Source: Elusimicrobiales bacterium (GTDB lineage Bacteria; Elusimicrobiota; Elusimicrobia; Elusimicrobiales; Elusimicrobiaceae). From it: 64,000 nt of DNA. How positions within the stretch are numbered: position 1 is the stretch's first letter; every line of letters begins with the position of its first letter. Under the pieces are notes generated by a model. That model had not been told where the DNA came from, ran no database searches, and was given only the letters and a program-made list of their open reading frames with translations. Where the stretch lies: contig JBAZJT010000001.1 in the NCBI GenBank assembly GCA_041651175.1, forward strand, positions 186,001 through 250,000, given 5' to 3'. A program made the position numbers and the translations under genes. This document shows, piece by piece, positions 51,791 to 60,003 of the stretch.

Positions 51791-52558
51791 CTATGGAAGT
51801 TTCCGGTATACCAGACACACCGACAGACCGGGCATGGTCAAATGCAAATGCGCCAAAAACCGGCACAGCATAAAATCTGCGTTGAGTACATATTTTAGCA
51901 TTATTGTGAGCCAATGTCTCTCTGGAAAAGCCCATGCGATTTGGCTGAAGCCGGCCCAGCAGCCGGTTTTTTTATGGCAGAAATCGGAATGCTCCGCGGT
52001 GTTACCGGCTTTGGAGCGGCATTTTTCCGCAATCACCGCGGCCAGCCGCAAAACATATAGCGAGGCGTAAAAGTAAAAACATTCCTTCAATTCCAGTTGT
52101 TCCGATACGGCGTCAAATTCCTTCAGGAGCGTTTTTCTGTCGTAGCGGCGCAGATGTTTAAGGAAGACATCATGCTGCGAAAACAAATGCGCGAAAGCGG
52201 GAACGGTTACATACAAACAGCCGCCATCCTCAAGCAGGCGGACGCAGTTTCTGAGCATATCGCCGTTATGCTCCACATGCTCCATCACATCCATAAGCGC
52301 GACCGCGCTTGCGCGACCGGACGGCAATTCGTCAAGCGAGCGGACGATTTTTATTCTGCTGTCGGGAATGGGGATGTCGTTGTTTTCGTAAGCTGCGTCG
52401 GCGGCGAATACTTCGCAATTCCATTGCTCTGCCATGCGGGCCGCAAAATACATCGCGCCCGCGCCGAAATCAATAAATAATTTACGCGAACCGGCATGGC
52501 TGTTCAGCACGGACAAAGCCATTTCGCTTTTGGACAGTTCCCAAGGATGATGGTTCAC
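51791..52558 (-). CDS. SAM-dependent methyltransferase of the glycan cluster
   Basis: 255 aa, Methyltransf_11/23-type core: LFIDFGAGAMYFAARMA (motif I), a VFAADA motif II and VALMDVMEHVEHNGDML (motif IV region). It starts with GTG (52558) overlapping the GT2 stop (GTGA). Possibly caps or decorates the glycan. The 113 bp between this gene's stop and the next start hold a weak AT-rich stretch only. Confidence 0.87.
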   Translation of the reverse strand: MNHHPWELSKSEMALSVLNSHAGSRKLFIDFGAGAMYFAARMAEQWNCEVFAADAAYENNDIPIPDSRIKIVRSLDELPSGRASAVALMDVMEHVEHNGDMLRNCVRLLEDGGCLYVTVPAFAHLFSQHDVFLKHLRRYDRKTLLKEFDAVSEQLELKECFYFYASLYVLRLAAVIAEKCRSKAGNTAEHSDFCHKKTGCWAGFSQIAWAFPERHWLTIMLKYVLNADFMLCRFLAHLHLTMPGLSVCLVYRKLP

Positions 52559-53493
52559 TCGTAAACCTCGTCAATCAGGTACTGGTCCCTGTCTCGCACC
52601 TGGGCAAGCGTGCGCCAGAGATATTCGCCAATAACGCCTATCATCAGCATCTGAAAACCGCTTAAAACCAGTATAACTATCATCAGTGGCGCCCAGCCTT
52701 TTACCGGGTTACCGTAGAATGTTCTGTTCACCAGAACAATTCCGGCATAGCTAAAACCCAACAGCGCGATTATGCCGCCAGCTATGGACATGAAACGTAT
52801 CGGCGCGTAAGAGTAGCTTAAAAGCCCGTCAATCAGAAAAGTAAGTTTTTTTGCAAATGTCCAGCGGGATTTGCCGGTTTTGCGCTCTTTACGGCGATAG
52901 CTTAAAAATTTGGTTCTGTAGCCGGTGGAAAGAATTTTTCCCTGAAAAAACGGATGCGGGTCTTTCTCCCGCAGAAAAGCTTGTTTGGCACGCGGGCCTA
53001 GCAACACCAGGTCAAATCCGCCCACCGGCATATTTGAAAAACAAAACTTTCGCATAAGCCAGTAGAAGAACCGGGATGTGGCCACGCGATAAAAAGACTC
53101 GTCACGGCCTTTCCTTGCGGCTATCACTATTTCATATTTTTCGTTGAAATACGCGCGCAGCATATCACTGACTACCGAAGCCGGGTCCTGCTGGTCGGCG
53201 GAAATGGCGATTACGCATTCCCCCTTCGCATGGGAAAATCCCGCAATCAGCGCGAACACCTGGCCGTAGTTCCGGGTCAGCTTGATTACCTTTACGGTTT
53301 GCGGATTTTCCGCCCGGATTTCCAGCGCCTCTTTAAGCGAGCCGTCGCCGGAGCCGTCGTCAACGAAAATCACCTCCGGCGTCCAGCCGGGATTGGCGTC
53401 AAATATCTCGCGCCGGAAGGATTCAAACGTGGGCCTGAGGCAGCCCTCGTTGTAGTAAACCGGCACGACTATGGTGTATTTTTCAGTTCCCAT
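52555..53493 (-). CDS. Glycosyltransferase family 2, ArnC/GtrB-like
   Basis: 312 aa. GT-A domain (TIVVPVYYNEG, FVDDGSGDGS, SADQQDP donor site) followed by two TM helices (about 232-253 and 267-291) as in bactoprenol-phosphate glucosyl/aminoarabinosyl transferases. It probably charges the polyprenyl carrier with a sugar used by the GT-C-like proteins. Overlaps the acetyltransferase by 11 nt. Confidence 0.93.
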   Translation of the reverse strand: MGTEKYTIVVPVYYNEGCLRPTFESFRREIFDANPGWTPEVIFVDDGSGDGSLKEALEIRAENPQTVKVIKLTRNYGQVFALIAGFSHAKGECVIAISADQQDPASVVSDMLRAYFNEKYEIVIAARKGRDESFYRVATSRFFYWLMRKFCFSNMPVGGFDLVLLGPRAKQAFLREKDPHPFFQGKILSTGYRTKFLSYRRKERKTGKSRWTFAKKLTFLIDGLLSYSYAPIRFMSIAGGIIALLGFSYAGIVLVNRTFYGNPVKGWAPLMIVILVLSGFQMLMIGVIGEYLWRTLAQVRDRDQYLIDEVYE

Positions 53494-54055
53494 CTAGCAA
53501 AAACTGCTTTTCCACTTCCAGAAGTTCGCGGGAGCGGTCTTTGAGATATTTTGCCGGAACGCCGACATAGATTTTGAAAGGCTCGCAATTCTTAAGCACA
53601 AGCGACAGTGCGCCGATGCTGGCCCCTTCCCCGATTGTAACGCCCGGCAGAATTATCACGCCGCAGCCCACTATGACGTGCCTGCCGATTGAGACCGGCG
53701 CGGAAAGCACATTAGTATATTTGGAGCCGACTGTCGGGTTGGTCATATACTCGCCGGAGTAATCGTCATTGTTAGAATAAACCGCCACCCTCGACGATAA
53801 GTTGGAGAATTCGCCAAGCCTGATGGCGCCCTGGCCGATAAGCAGGCAAAAAACCGCGATGTGAACGTTGCGGCCTATCTCTATCCCGCCCTCACCTGCG
53901 GACAGGACGCAGAAATCGTCTATGCGGGTGTAATCGCCTATGGATATGTTCGCCGTGTTGTAATAAGACGCCTTGCGGGACAGTTTCACACCTGTTCCCA
54001 GCGATTTGAAGCCCATTGCGCGCAATTCGTTTTCACCGTAAAAAGAAACTGTCAT
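53483..54055 (-). CDS. Hexapeptide-repeat (left-handed beta-helix) O-/N-acyltransferase
   Basis: 190 aa. Repeated I/V-G-x4 hexapeptides from about residue 35 to 165 (ISIGDYTRID, IEIGRNVHI, VSIGRHVIVGCGVIILPGVTIGEG), ending in VPAKYLK typical of CAT/NodL/WbbJ-type acetyltransferases. AGGAGG lies just before the ATG. Adjacent to a DegT aminotransferase: together they could make an N-acetylated amino sugar, as FdtC/FdtB-like pairs do. Confidence 0.88.
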   Translation of the reverse strand: MTVSFYGENELRAMGFKSLGTGVKLSRKASYYNTANISIGDYTRIDDFCVLSAGEGGIEIGRNVHIAVFCLLIGQGAIRLGEFSNLSSRVAVYSNNDDYSGEYMTNPTVGSKYTNVLSAPVSIGRHVIVGCGVIILPGVTIGEGASIGALSLVLKNCEPFKIYVGVPAKYLKDRSRELLEVEKQFLLDGN

Positions 54056-54062
54056 AATCCTC

Positions 54063-55256
54063 CTATGCCGCGATTATGCGGGCGTTTTCAACAGCCAGCC
54101 GTATCACTCCGCAGATTGCGGCTATTTCAGGTTCGCCGATGGTTTCACCTGTCGGCAGTATCAATATCCGGCGGGCCAGTTCTTCCGTATCCGGCAGCAG
54201 CAGGCCGGCGTGCGGGAAAAGCGAGCGGTACGGCTCCATCCTGTGGCAGCCGGGGAAGAAATACTTGCGGGCAAGAACATTTTCGGCTTGAAGGATTTTC
54301 AGCAGCGCGTCCCGGCTTATGCCCGCAGCCGCTTCGTCAACCTCTGCGGCCATGTACTGGCAATTGCATTTTCCCGACAAATCGTAGTCTATGAATTTGA
54401 CGCCCTTTATTCCGGCGAGATGTTTTTTGTAGCAAAGATAGTTGCGGCGGTTTATTTCCAGAATTCTGTGCAGATTTTCCAGCGAGGAAAGCCCCATCGC
54501 GGCGCAGATTTCCGTCATTTTGCCGTTGGTGCCGATATAGATGACATTGTCGTAGCCGGAAAAGCCGAAATTCCGCATCAGCCGGATTTTATCGGCGAAA
54601 GCGTCGTCATTGGTGGTGATGGCGCCGCCTTCAAAAGTGTTGAAAAACTTCGTGGCGTGGAAACTGAACACCTCCGCCAGCCCGAAATTGCCTATCATCT
54701 TTCCTTTATAGGAACAGCCGAAGGCATGGGCGGCGTCAAAAAGAAGAGTCAGCTTATGCTTGCGCGCGATTGCAGTCAGCGCGTCTATATCGCACGGCCT
54801 GCCCCAGCAATGCACGCCGACTATGCCGGTGGTGCGCGGGGTTATCATTTTTTCCAGGCGGGCGGGGTCTATGTTATGCGTGGCGGGGTCTATATCGCAG
54901 AAAACCGGGGTTATCTCCTGCCATTGCAGCGCATGGGCGGTGGCTATAAACGTGAAAGCCGGGACCAGCGCCTCGCCCTTAAGCCCGGCGGCGCGCATGG
55001 CTATTTCCAGCGCCACCGTGGCGTTGCAGACGGCGACGCAGTGTTTGACCCCCAGTTCGGCGGCGACTTTGCCTTCAAATTCCTTAAGCATCGGGCCGTC
55101 ATTGCTGAACCAGCGGTTGTCAAAAATCTCTCCGACCCGCTTCAGAAAAGAGACCCTGTCGCCGACGTTGGGACGGCCCACATGCAGCGGCTTGTCAAAT
55201 AACGGCTTTCCGCCGGAAACCGCCAGTTCGCCCGCAGTTTTTTTGATTGCGCTCAT
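54063..55256 (-). CDS. DegT/DnrJ/EryC1 family sugar aminotransferase
   Basis: 397 aa PLP enzyme that aminates a nucleotide-linked keto-sugar. Lys203 in SFHATKFFN is the PLP lysine; FDAAHAFG (173-180) holds the PLP-binding Asp. N-terminal RWFSNDGPM is typical. First gene of the minus-strand glycan cluster; no Shine-Dalgarno, with -10-like TATGAT and TAAAAT just upstream of the ATG. Confidence 0.93.
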   Translation of the reverse strand: MSAIKKTAGELAVSGGKPLFDKPLHVGRPNVGDRVSFLKRVGEIFDNRWFSNDGPMLKEFEGKVAAELGVKHCVAVCNATVALEIAMRAAGLKGEALVPAFTFIATAHALQWQEITPVFCDIDPATHNIDPARLEKMITPRTTGIVGVHCWGRPCDIDALTAIARKHKLTLLFDAAHAFGCSYKGKMIGNFGLAEVFSFHATKFFNTFEGGAITTNDDAFADKIRLMRNFGFSGYDNVIYIGTNGKMTEICAAMGLSSLENLHRILEINRRNYLCYKKHLAGIKGVKFIDYDLSGKCNCQYMAAEVDEAAAGISRDALLKILQAENVLARKYFFPGCHRMEPYRSLFPHAGLLLPDTEELARRILILPTGETIGEPEIAAICGVIRLAVENARIIAA

Positions 55257-55267
55257 CGTACAATTTT

Positions 55268-55273
55268 ATCATA
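55268..55273 (-). promoter_or_regulatory. -10-like element for the surface-glycan operon
   Basis: TATGAT on the minus strand ends 11 nt before the ATG at 55256; an overlapping TAAAAT option ends 6 nt before it. No -35 seen. Confidence 0.35.
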
Positions 55274-55302
55274 TTATGGCGCGCGGCGGAAAACGGGCAG
55301 GC

Positions 55303-56352
55303 CTATTGTTTTGAGAGAATGGCCGCCGCCTCGCCGAAGGGGATGAGGGCGCAGTCCGTCTCCGCCGCCAGCCAGAGGCCGTCTTCCGAGACGGTTTCGC
55401 GCTGCAATGTCCAGCGCGGGCAGCCGTAAACCGCAAAGGCGGAGGCCGACTTTTCCGACTGCTTTTCATGCACATCCTGCGGCGAGAATGCGCCCTTGTT
55501 CCTGAACACCACGCTGTCGCGCACCCAGCCGCGGTATCTGGCGCCGGTGTTTACGCAATAGTAGCCGTTTCCTGCGGCGATGATTTTGGCGGAGAGTTTT
55601 TTGCGCGGCTTTTCCACAATCCAGTCCGGCCCGGCGCGCGGCGCGCCGGAAATTTTGACGGAATCCGCCTTCCAGCGCGTCCAGCCGCCGCCCGCGGCCT
55701 GGAAAGCCGCCCCGCCCGCCGTCACAAACCAGCAACCCGCGCCGGAGCAGTAAACGCCGGAGACGTCATCGTCAAGAAGGCCGTTTGCGGAGGAGTACGG
55801 CCTGCTCCAGCCGCCGCCGGAGTTTGAAAACGCTCCGCCTCCGCCGGTGGCAAACAGGGCCGTTCCGTCCGGGGAGCAGAAAAAGTCCCGAAGCGGCGTC
55901 CCCGCCGCGATGCCGGAGGCCGAAGCCGGATACACCGTAACGCCGTTGGGGCCCAGCCGGGCCAGCGTCTGGCACTGCGCGCCGCCGCAGGGAACTGTCC
56001 AGGCAAACCATGTCCGGTACGCGCACTCGCCCAGCCGGTAAAACCGCCCCGGAGGGCGGCAGGGGGAGTCATAGTCCATGCTGCATGCGTCAGCCGAGCC
56101 GTCCGCCGAGGCGAGCAGCATGTTTTTATTCTCAAAATCGGAAGGCGCGGCCGGCGCAAACCCGCCGCAGCCCGGCGCGGCTGCGGCCACCAAATCCCCG
56201 GTTTTGGAATCAAACCGGTACCCCGCGCCGTTGAACGCGATAACCACCCCCGCATCGCCGCCGGCCACGCAGGAGCCGGGATTGCGCGTCTGCGCAAACC
56301 CGCCCCCCGCAAAAGCCAGCGAGACAATGACCGGCAATAACGGCTTCCTCAT
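55303..56352 (-). CDS. Secreted protein of unknown function
   Basis: 349 aa with a signal peptide (1-20, ending GFA). The mature part is Gly-, Cys- and aromatic-rich with recurring strands such as GVVIAFNGAGYRFD, GGGGAFSNSGGGW and GGAAFQAAGGGWTRW, suggesting a beta-propeller or similar repeated beta fold. About 11 Cys would allow disulfides. No family recognised and no Shine-Dalgarno seen; the start rests on the signal peptide. Confidence 0.7.
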   Translation of the reverse strand: MRKPLLPVIVSLAFAGGGFAQTRNPGSCVAGGDAGVVIAFNGAGYRFDSKTGDLVAAAAPGCGGFAPAAPSDFENKNMLLASADGSADACSMDYDSPCRPPGRFYRLGECAYRTWFAWTVPCGGAQCQTLARLGPNGVTVYPASASGIAAGTPLRDFFCSPDGTALFATGGGGAFSNSGGGWSRPYSSANGLLDDDVSGVYCSGAGCWFVTAGGAAFQAAGGGWTRWKADSVKISGAPRAGPDWIVEKPRKKLSAKIIAAGNGYYCVNTGARYRGWVRDSVVFRNKGAFSPQDVHEKQSEKSASAFAVYGCPRWTLQRETVSEDGLWLAAETDCALIPFGEAAAILSKQ

Positions 56353-56392
56353 CTTTTGTGCACCACAACGCCCCCACGACAGCCCAAAGATT

Positions 56393-57088
56393 TTAAGATG
56401 GGATCGTTGCCTCCCTCCTATATGTCCTTAAAAAGGTTTTAGCATGAAGGGCCTTTTTCGCAAGAGTGCTGTGATTATCACCACTATCATTCAATCCTGC
56501 CATGATGAAACCTTTCCATCTTTCGAAGTAAACGTATGTGGACAGCGAGTAAACCCATTGCTCATGTATTCCCCAAGAACCAACACTCCGGTTAATTTCT
56601 TGCGGTTTACCCCAACTCATTTCCACAGCATCAGCGGGCATTCCAATAAAAATTTTGCGGCTTTTGACAGCTTCTTTTGTACGTTTATCCCAAGTTGGGT
56701 GCATGGGATTTTTTTCGTAAAAGTTATATGGCAAATAAGCAATACTGCCATTATTTTTTTGTACCTTAAAAACAAAAATACCATAGTCAGATTTATTGCA
56801 TCCCATTTCAACTGTGGGTTGCACATCAAGTACCTTCAATTGCTCAAATTCAGAAACCGAACTTTTAATGCCACCACAAGAAGCATTGCTCCATGCCGAC
56901 GTCGCCCATATGCTCTTACCGATAAACAGCTTAAGATTCGCAAATTCTTGCCACGCGCTGTCCTGTGATATTTGTTCAATCTCCGCTAGTCTCATGCGAT
57001 TTTGTGTTTCCTGCTCTGTGTAGAAATTGGAAATTCCAGCGCACCCAACCAAGAAAACATAAGGCAAAATCCATATTAATTTTCTCAT
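56393..57088 (-). CDS. Lipoprotein with BamE/SmpA-like C-terminal segment
   Basis: 231 aa; signal peptide ends LVGC with Cys16 the lipidation site. The C-terminal part IFIGMPADAVEMSWGKPQEINR followed by an EQWVYS strand resembles the SmpA/BamE-type repeat found in many envelope lipoproteins. Codon use and base composition are clearly AT-richer than neighbours. Strong GGGAGGAAG upstream of the ATG. Likely part of a transferred segment with the restriction-modification genes. Confidence 0.78.
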   Translation of the reverse strand: MRKLIWILPYVFLVGCAGISNFYTEQETQNRMRLAEIEQISQDSAWQEFANLKLFIGKSIWATSAWSNASCGGIKSSVSEFEQLKVLDVQPTVEMGCNKSDYGIFVFKVQKNNGSIAYLPYNFYEKNPMHPTWDKRTKEAVKSRKIFIGMPADAVEMSWGKPQEINRSVGSWGIHEQWVYSLSTYVYFERWKGFIMAGLNDSGDNHSTLAKKALHAKTFLRTYRREATIPS

Positions 57089-57187
57089 AAACTCTTCCTC
57101 CCGCTAATCATGTCGGCATAGCGTGTGTATGGAATGGGCCTTAACTATTTTCACCATTCCCCCGCGATGCCGGCTTGTGAAACAATG

Positions 57188-57910
57188 CTATAAGTTTCGT
57201 TCTATGATTTTTTTAACGTAATCCGGCATATCCTGCCGGACTTGCTCCGCTTTTTCTTTCAGTTTATCGTAGACGGCAGTTTCCGATCCGGTCCACATAA
57301 TATCCAGACGCCGCATTTTAAGCATTGCTATATGCGTATAGTTTTCCGGGAAAGCCCAGTAACATTCACGACAGACTTTGATGTCTTTATTCCCGGTTCG
57401 GTTTACGCAATGTTCGCATGACCATGATTTCGCTCGGTTTGCAGAACTGCAAAGGAGCATGAAATCATCCGGGTTTCCCGTGCCGGAAACATCATCTCCG
57501 GCAATGTCATATGGAATGCGGTGGTCTATTTGCAAATTTCGTTCCTCAAACTTTTCCAGATAAATAGCGCATTTTGCCCCTTGTTTTTGCAGCAACAGGC
57601 GTTTCAACTTTTTTGTCAAGGCTGTGCGACCGGAAAATTTTCCGAAACGGGCTTGCGCCGGATCTCCGAACCGGTATGCCGCGATTTTGCGGCCGCCAGT
57701 CCCTTTCACTCGGAACATTTCAAGTGGCACACCCTGTTCTTTCACATCACGGGCGGCGCGCGGCGGATGATTGTATCCGTATTTGTTTTTCAGCTGTTCG
57801 GTGGTGATAAAACCATGCCGCAAAATATGTTCAATAACAGTTTTGGGGCGTTTGGCTGTTATTTTGCGGCACAATGTGATGAATTTTTCAGGCAACCGTG
57901 GCTTGCCCAT
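57188..57910 (-). CDS. HNH-type restriction endonuclease
   Basis: 240 aa. N-terminal winged-helix-like region (PKTVIEHILRHGFITTEQL) with RAARDVKEQG, then a His-Asn-His nuclease core: Cys114, Asp129-His130 in LQIDHRIPYD, Asn158, and a zinc knuckle of C-x2-C pairs at Cys165/168 and Cys180/183. ATG 57910 has GGAG 7 nt upstream and overlaps the methyltransferase gene by 23 nt. Together these form a type II restriction-modification pair; the recognition site cannot be deduced. Confidence 0.85.
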   Translation of the reverse strand: MGKPRLPEKFITLCRKITAKRPKTVIEHILRHGFITTEQLKNKYGYNHPPRAARDVKEQGVPLEMFRVKGTGGRKIAAYRFGDPAQARFGKFSGRTALTKKLKRLLLQKQGAKCAIYLEKFEERNLQIDHRIPYDIAGDDVSGTGNPDDFMLLCSSANRAKSWSCEHCVNRTGNKDIKVCRECYWAFPENYTHIAMLKMRRLDIMWTGSETAVYDKLKEKAEQVRQDMPDYVKKIIERNL

Positions 57911-58829
57911 GAATGCTCCAAAAAATGGGTTGCTCACGAAAAACAGCAGAGGAGTTTCTCATTGATAAATCAGCCGATAGGGCGGGAGAGAGATAAAGCG
58001 ATTCGTAAGTATCCTCTTTTCGTCCGAGCAAAGTGGCTTGAGTGGAGCGTCCGGCATTTAATTCAATGCGTTCAAGCCGCAGACTGGCGGGCAATGCCTG
58101 TCCATGAATTTTTTCGCCTGTGCGTCCATCATAACTTACGATATAGCGGATATTCCCGGCATTGAGTGATTTCAACAGTTCTACAAATTCCTTGAATTGT
58201 ATATTGGACAAATATCTGGAATCGCGGTTGCCACACACGCCCTGATAAGGCGGGTCCATATATACCAAATCATTCACATCAGCTAATGCCACGATATCCC
58301 GATAGTCTTTTGAAGAGAACACGGTTTTGTGTTTGAGTAAAAGAGAAGCCGTGGTTAAATGCTTGCGCATAGTTGCTGGCGTGGCACCCATTCGCCGATT
58401 ATCTGGACTTTGGTTAAACTCACCTTCAGAGTTATAGCGGACGGATGCTTTTACACAACGCGCCAGAAGGTATAAAAAATAATCAGGACGGCCCGTTTTG
58501 TTGAACTTATCCCGGATTTCACGGTAAAACCGTGCCGGTTCAGCAAGTTGCGCGTTCCATAGCAATTGATAATCTCTTGCAAGAGTTTCCGGGGCATTGA
58601 CTATGCTGTGCCAGAGTCGTATTAACGGCTGGTTTAAGTCGTTGATGTGGAATTTGCGCACCGAAACGCGGTTTGCGGCGCAAGCCAGAGAAACTGCCGC
58701 GGAACCTGCGAACGGCTCATACAATGTGTCAATTCTATCTGGAAAGTACCGCAAAATACTGCCCGCCAAATTGCGTTTACTGCCCTGATAGGGGATGGGA
58801 TGCGGCGCGCCAGATGTTATTTCGCTCAT
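57888..58829 (-). CDS. Dam/D12-class DNA adenine N6-methyltransferase
   Basis: 313 aa. Motif X PIPYQGSKRN at 11-20, motif I YEPFAGSAAV at 37-46 and catalytic DPPY at 192-195. Protects host DNA against the coupled HNH nuclease. No Shine-Dalgarno; a TATAAT lies 11 nt upstream of the ATG. AT-richer than surrounding core genes. Confidence 0.94.
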   Translation of the reverse strand: MSEITSGAPHPIPYQGSKRNLAGSILRYFPDRIDTLYEPFAGSAAVSLACAANRVSVRKFHINDLNQPLIRLWHSIVNAPETLARDYQLLWNAQLAEPARFYREIRDKFNKTGRPDYFLYLLARCVKASVRYNSEGEFNQSPDNRRMGATPATMRKHLTTASLLLKHKTVFSSKDYRDIVALADVNDLVYMDPPYQGVCGNRDSRYLSNIQFKEFVELLKSLNAGNIRYIVSYDGRTGEKIHGQALPASLRLERIELNAGRSTQATLLGRKEDTYESLYLSPALSADLSMRNSSAVFREQPIFWSIHGQATVA

Positions 58830-58840
58830 TTTATAAGGGA

Positions 58841-58846
58841 ATTATA
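58841..58846 (-). promoter_or_regulatory. TATAAT -10 for the restriction-modification operon
   Basis: Perfect TATAAT on the minus strand ending 11 nt before the methyltransferase ATG; methylase is therefore transcribed first, ahead of the nuclease. Confidence 0.45.
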
Positions 58847-58870
58847 ACATTTTCCCCGCTTTCTCTTGTG

Positions 58871-59386
58871 TCAGGCCGTTTCGCCGGCGCCACAGCATTT
58901 TTTGTATTTTTTGCCGCTGCCGCAGGGGCAGGCGTCGTTGCGGTTCACCTTGGGGGCCTGCCGGCGGAAAGGCTCCGGCTTCTGCGCCTCCGGCTGTCCG
59001 GCCTGCTGCGGGCGCACTTCATCGGGATGGGATTTTATCCAGTTTTTTATCTGGCGCTCGCTCCGTATATCCACGCCGGCTTTTATCATCTTTTTGGCCA
59101 GCTCGGTTATCTTGGCGCGGATTTCCGGGTTTTTCATGTAGCCCAGGATGTTTTTGGGAAGGCCGCCCAGTTCCTCGTTGAGCTTGGCGTCAATATCGGC
59201 GTCGCTGAGCTTGCGCAAATCGTCGGTCTCCGGCGTTTTGGGCTTTTCCGGCTGGGGCTGCTCCGGCTTCTGTTCCTGTTTCGCGGGCGGCTGCTGCGCC
59301 GGCGGCGCGGCGGGCGGCGCGGTTTTCGCCTCCGTCTGCGGAACCGGCTCCTGTTTGAATATTTTCTTGAAAACGTTCAGAAGCAT
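58871..59386 (-). CDS. SEC-C motif protein
   Basis: 171 aa. Short N-terminal helix, a long Pro/Gln/Glu/Lys-rich disordered linker (about 15-55), a helical middle (about 55-120) and a C-terminal SEC-C zinc motif RNDACPCGSGKKYKKCCG as at the end of SecA. The function of such stand-alone proteins is unclear. AGGAGG precedes the ATG; 8 bp after the ATPase gene, so co-transcribed with it. Confidence 0.88.
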   Translation of the reverse strand: MLLNVFKKIFKQEPVPQTEAKTAPPAAPPAQQPPAKQEQKPEQPQPEKPKTPETDDLRKLSDADIDAKLNEELGGLPKNILGYMKNPEIRAKITELAKKMIKAGVDIRSERQIKNWIKSHPDEVRPQQAGQPEAQKPEPFRRQAPKVNRNDACPCGSGKKYKKCCGAGETA

Positions 59387-59394
59387 ACTGCCTC

Positions 59395-59976
59395 CTATGC
59401 GAGGTTGCGCACTGCTTTGTCCAGCAATTCCATGATTTTGTTGGCTTTCATCAGGAAATCCGGGGTTTCCTCTATGACATGGCGGTTGGGATGGTTTTTC
59501 CAGACGGCCTCAATTTTGCGGTCTAATTCCAGCGCGCGGCTGTGCGGCTCTATCCGGGTGGCCGAGGTCTGATAGCCGGCGGCGGTTTTAGGCGGGCGCA
59601 GATGGAGGGCGATGTCATAGCGCGCGAATTCGCTTTTCAAATCGGAGCCTACGGTTTCCAGCAGCCCGGGGCCGGTTTCCGGCCAGTAGGCCAGGCAGTC
59701 CAGCGTGCCCCTGTCGCACAGCGCGATGGCGGCATCGTCCATGGCGGCGGCGAAATCCTCCAGCTCGCGCGTGGTGTAGTAAATCGCGCGCTGGATATGG
59801 CGCACCGCTTCCGGCTCCGGCCTGCGGGGGAAGCCGCCGGCATAGAGTATCGTGGCCGCCTCCGGCACCACCGCCACCTTCCTGCCGAAACGGCGCAGCG
59901 CCATGTCTATAATCGTCGTTTTCCCGCCGGATGGGCCGCCGGTGAACACCACCCGTTTCTGCCTGTATTTGCGCAT
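59395..59976 (-). CDS. AAA_28/NadR-type P-loop ATPase or kinase
   Basis: 193 aa. P-loop GGPSGGKTT (13-21) with a preceding VVFTG strand, a CDRGTLDCLAYWP segment near residue 88-100, and a closing EETPDF region, the pattern of the AAA_28 group that includes NadR ribosylnicotinamide kinase-like domains. Substrate unknown. TATGAT ends 6 nt before the ATG; no Shine-Dalgarno. Confidence 0.82.
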   Translation of the reverse strand: MRKYRQKRVVFTGGPSGGKTTIIDMALRRFGRKVAVVPEAATILYAGGFPRRPEPEAVRHIQRAIYYTTRELEDFAAAMDDAAIALCDRGTLDCLAYWPETGPGLLETVGSDLKSEFARYDIALHLRPPKTAAGYQTSATRIEPHSRALELDRKIEAVWKNHPNRHVIEETPDFLMKANKIMELLDKAVRNLA

Positions 59977-59982
59977 GAGGCT

Positions 59983-59988
59983 ATCATA
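59983..59988 (-). promoter_or_regulatory. TATGAT -10 for the ATPase/SEC-C operon
   Basis: 5/6 -10 on the minus strand, 6 nt before the ATG at 59976 and only 3 bp from the divergent plus-strand TATAAT. Confidence 0.4.
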
Positions 59989-59991
59989 CTA

Positions 59992-59997
59992 TATAAT
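59992..59997 (+). promoter_or_regulatory. TATAAT -10 for the epimerase gene
   Basis: Perfect TATAAT, ending 6 nt before the GTG at 60004. Leaderless-type start with a GTG codon. Confidence 0.45.
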
Positions 59998-60003
59998 CAA
60001 CTT

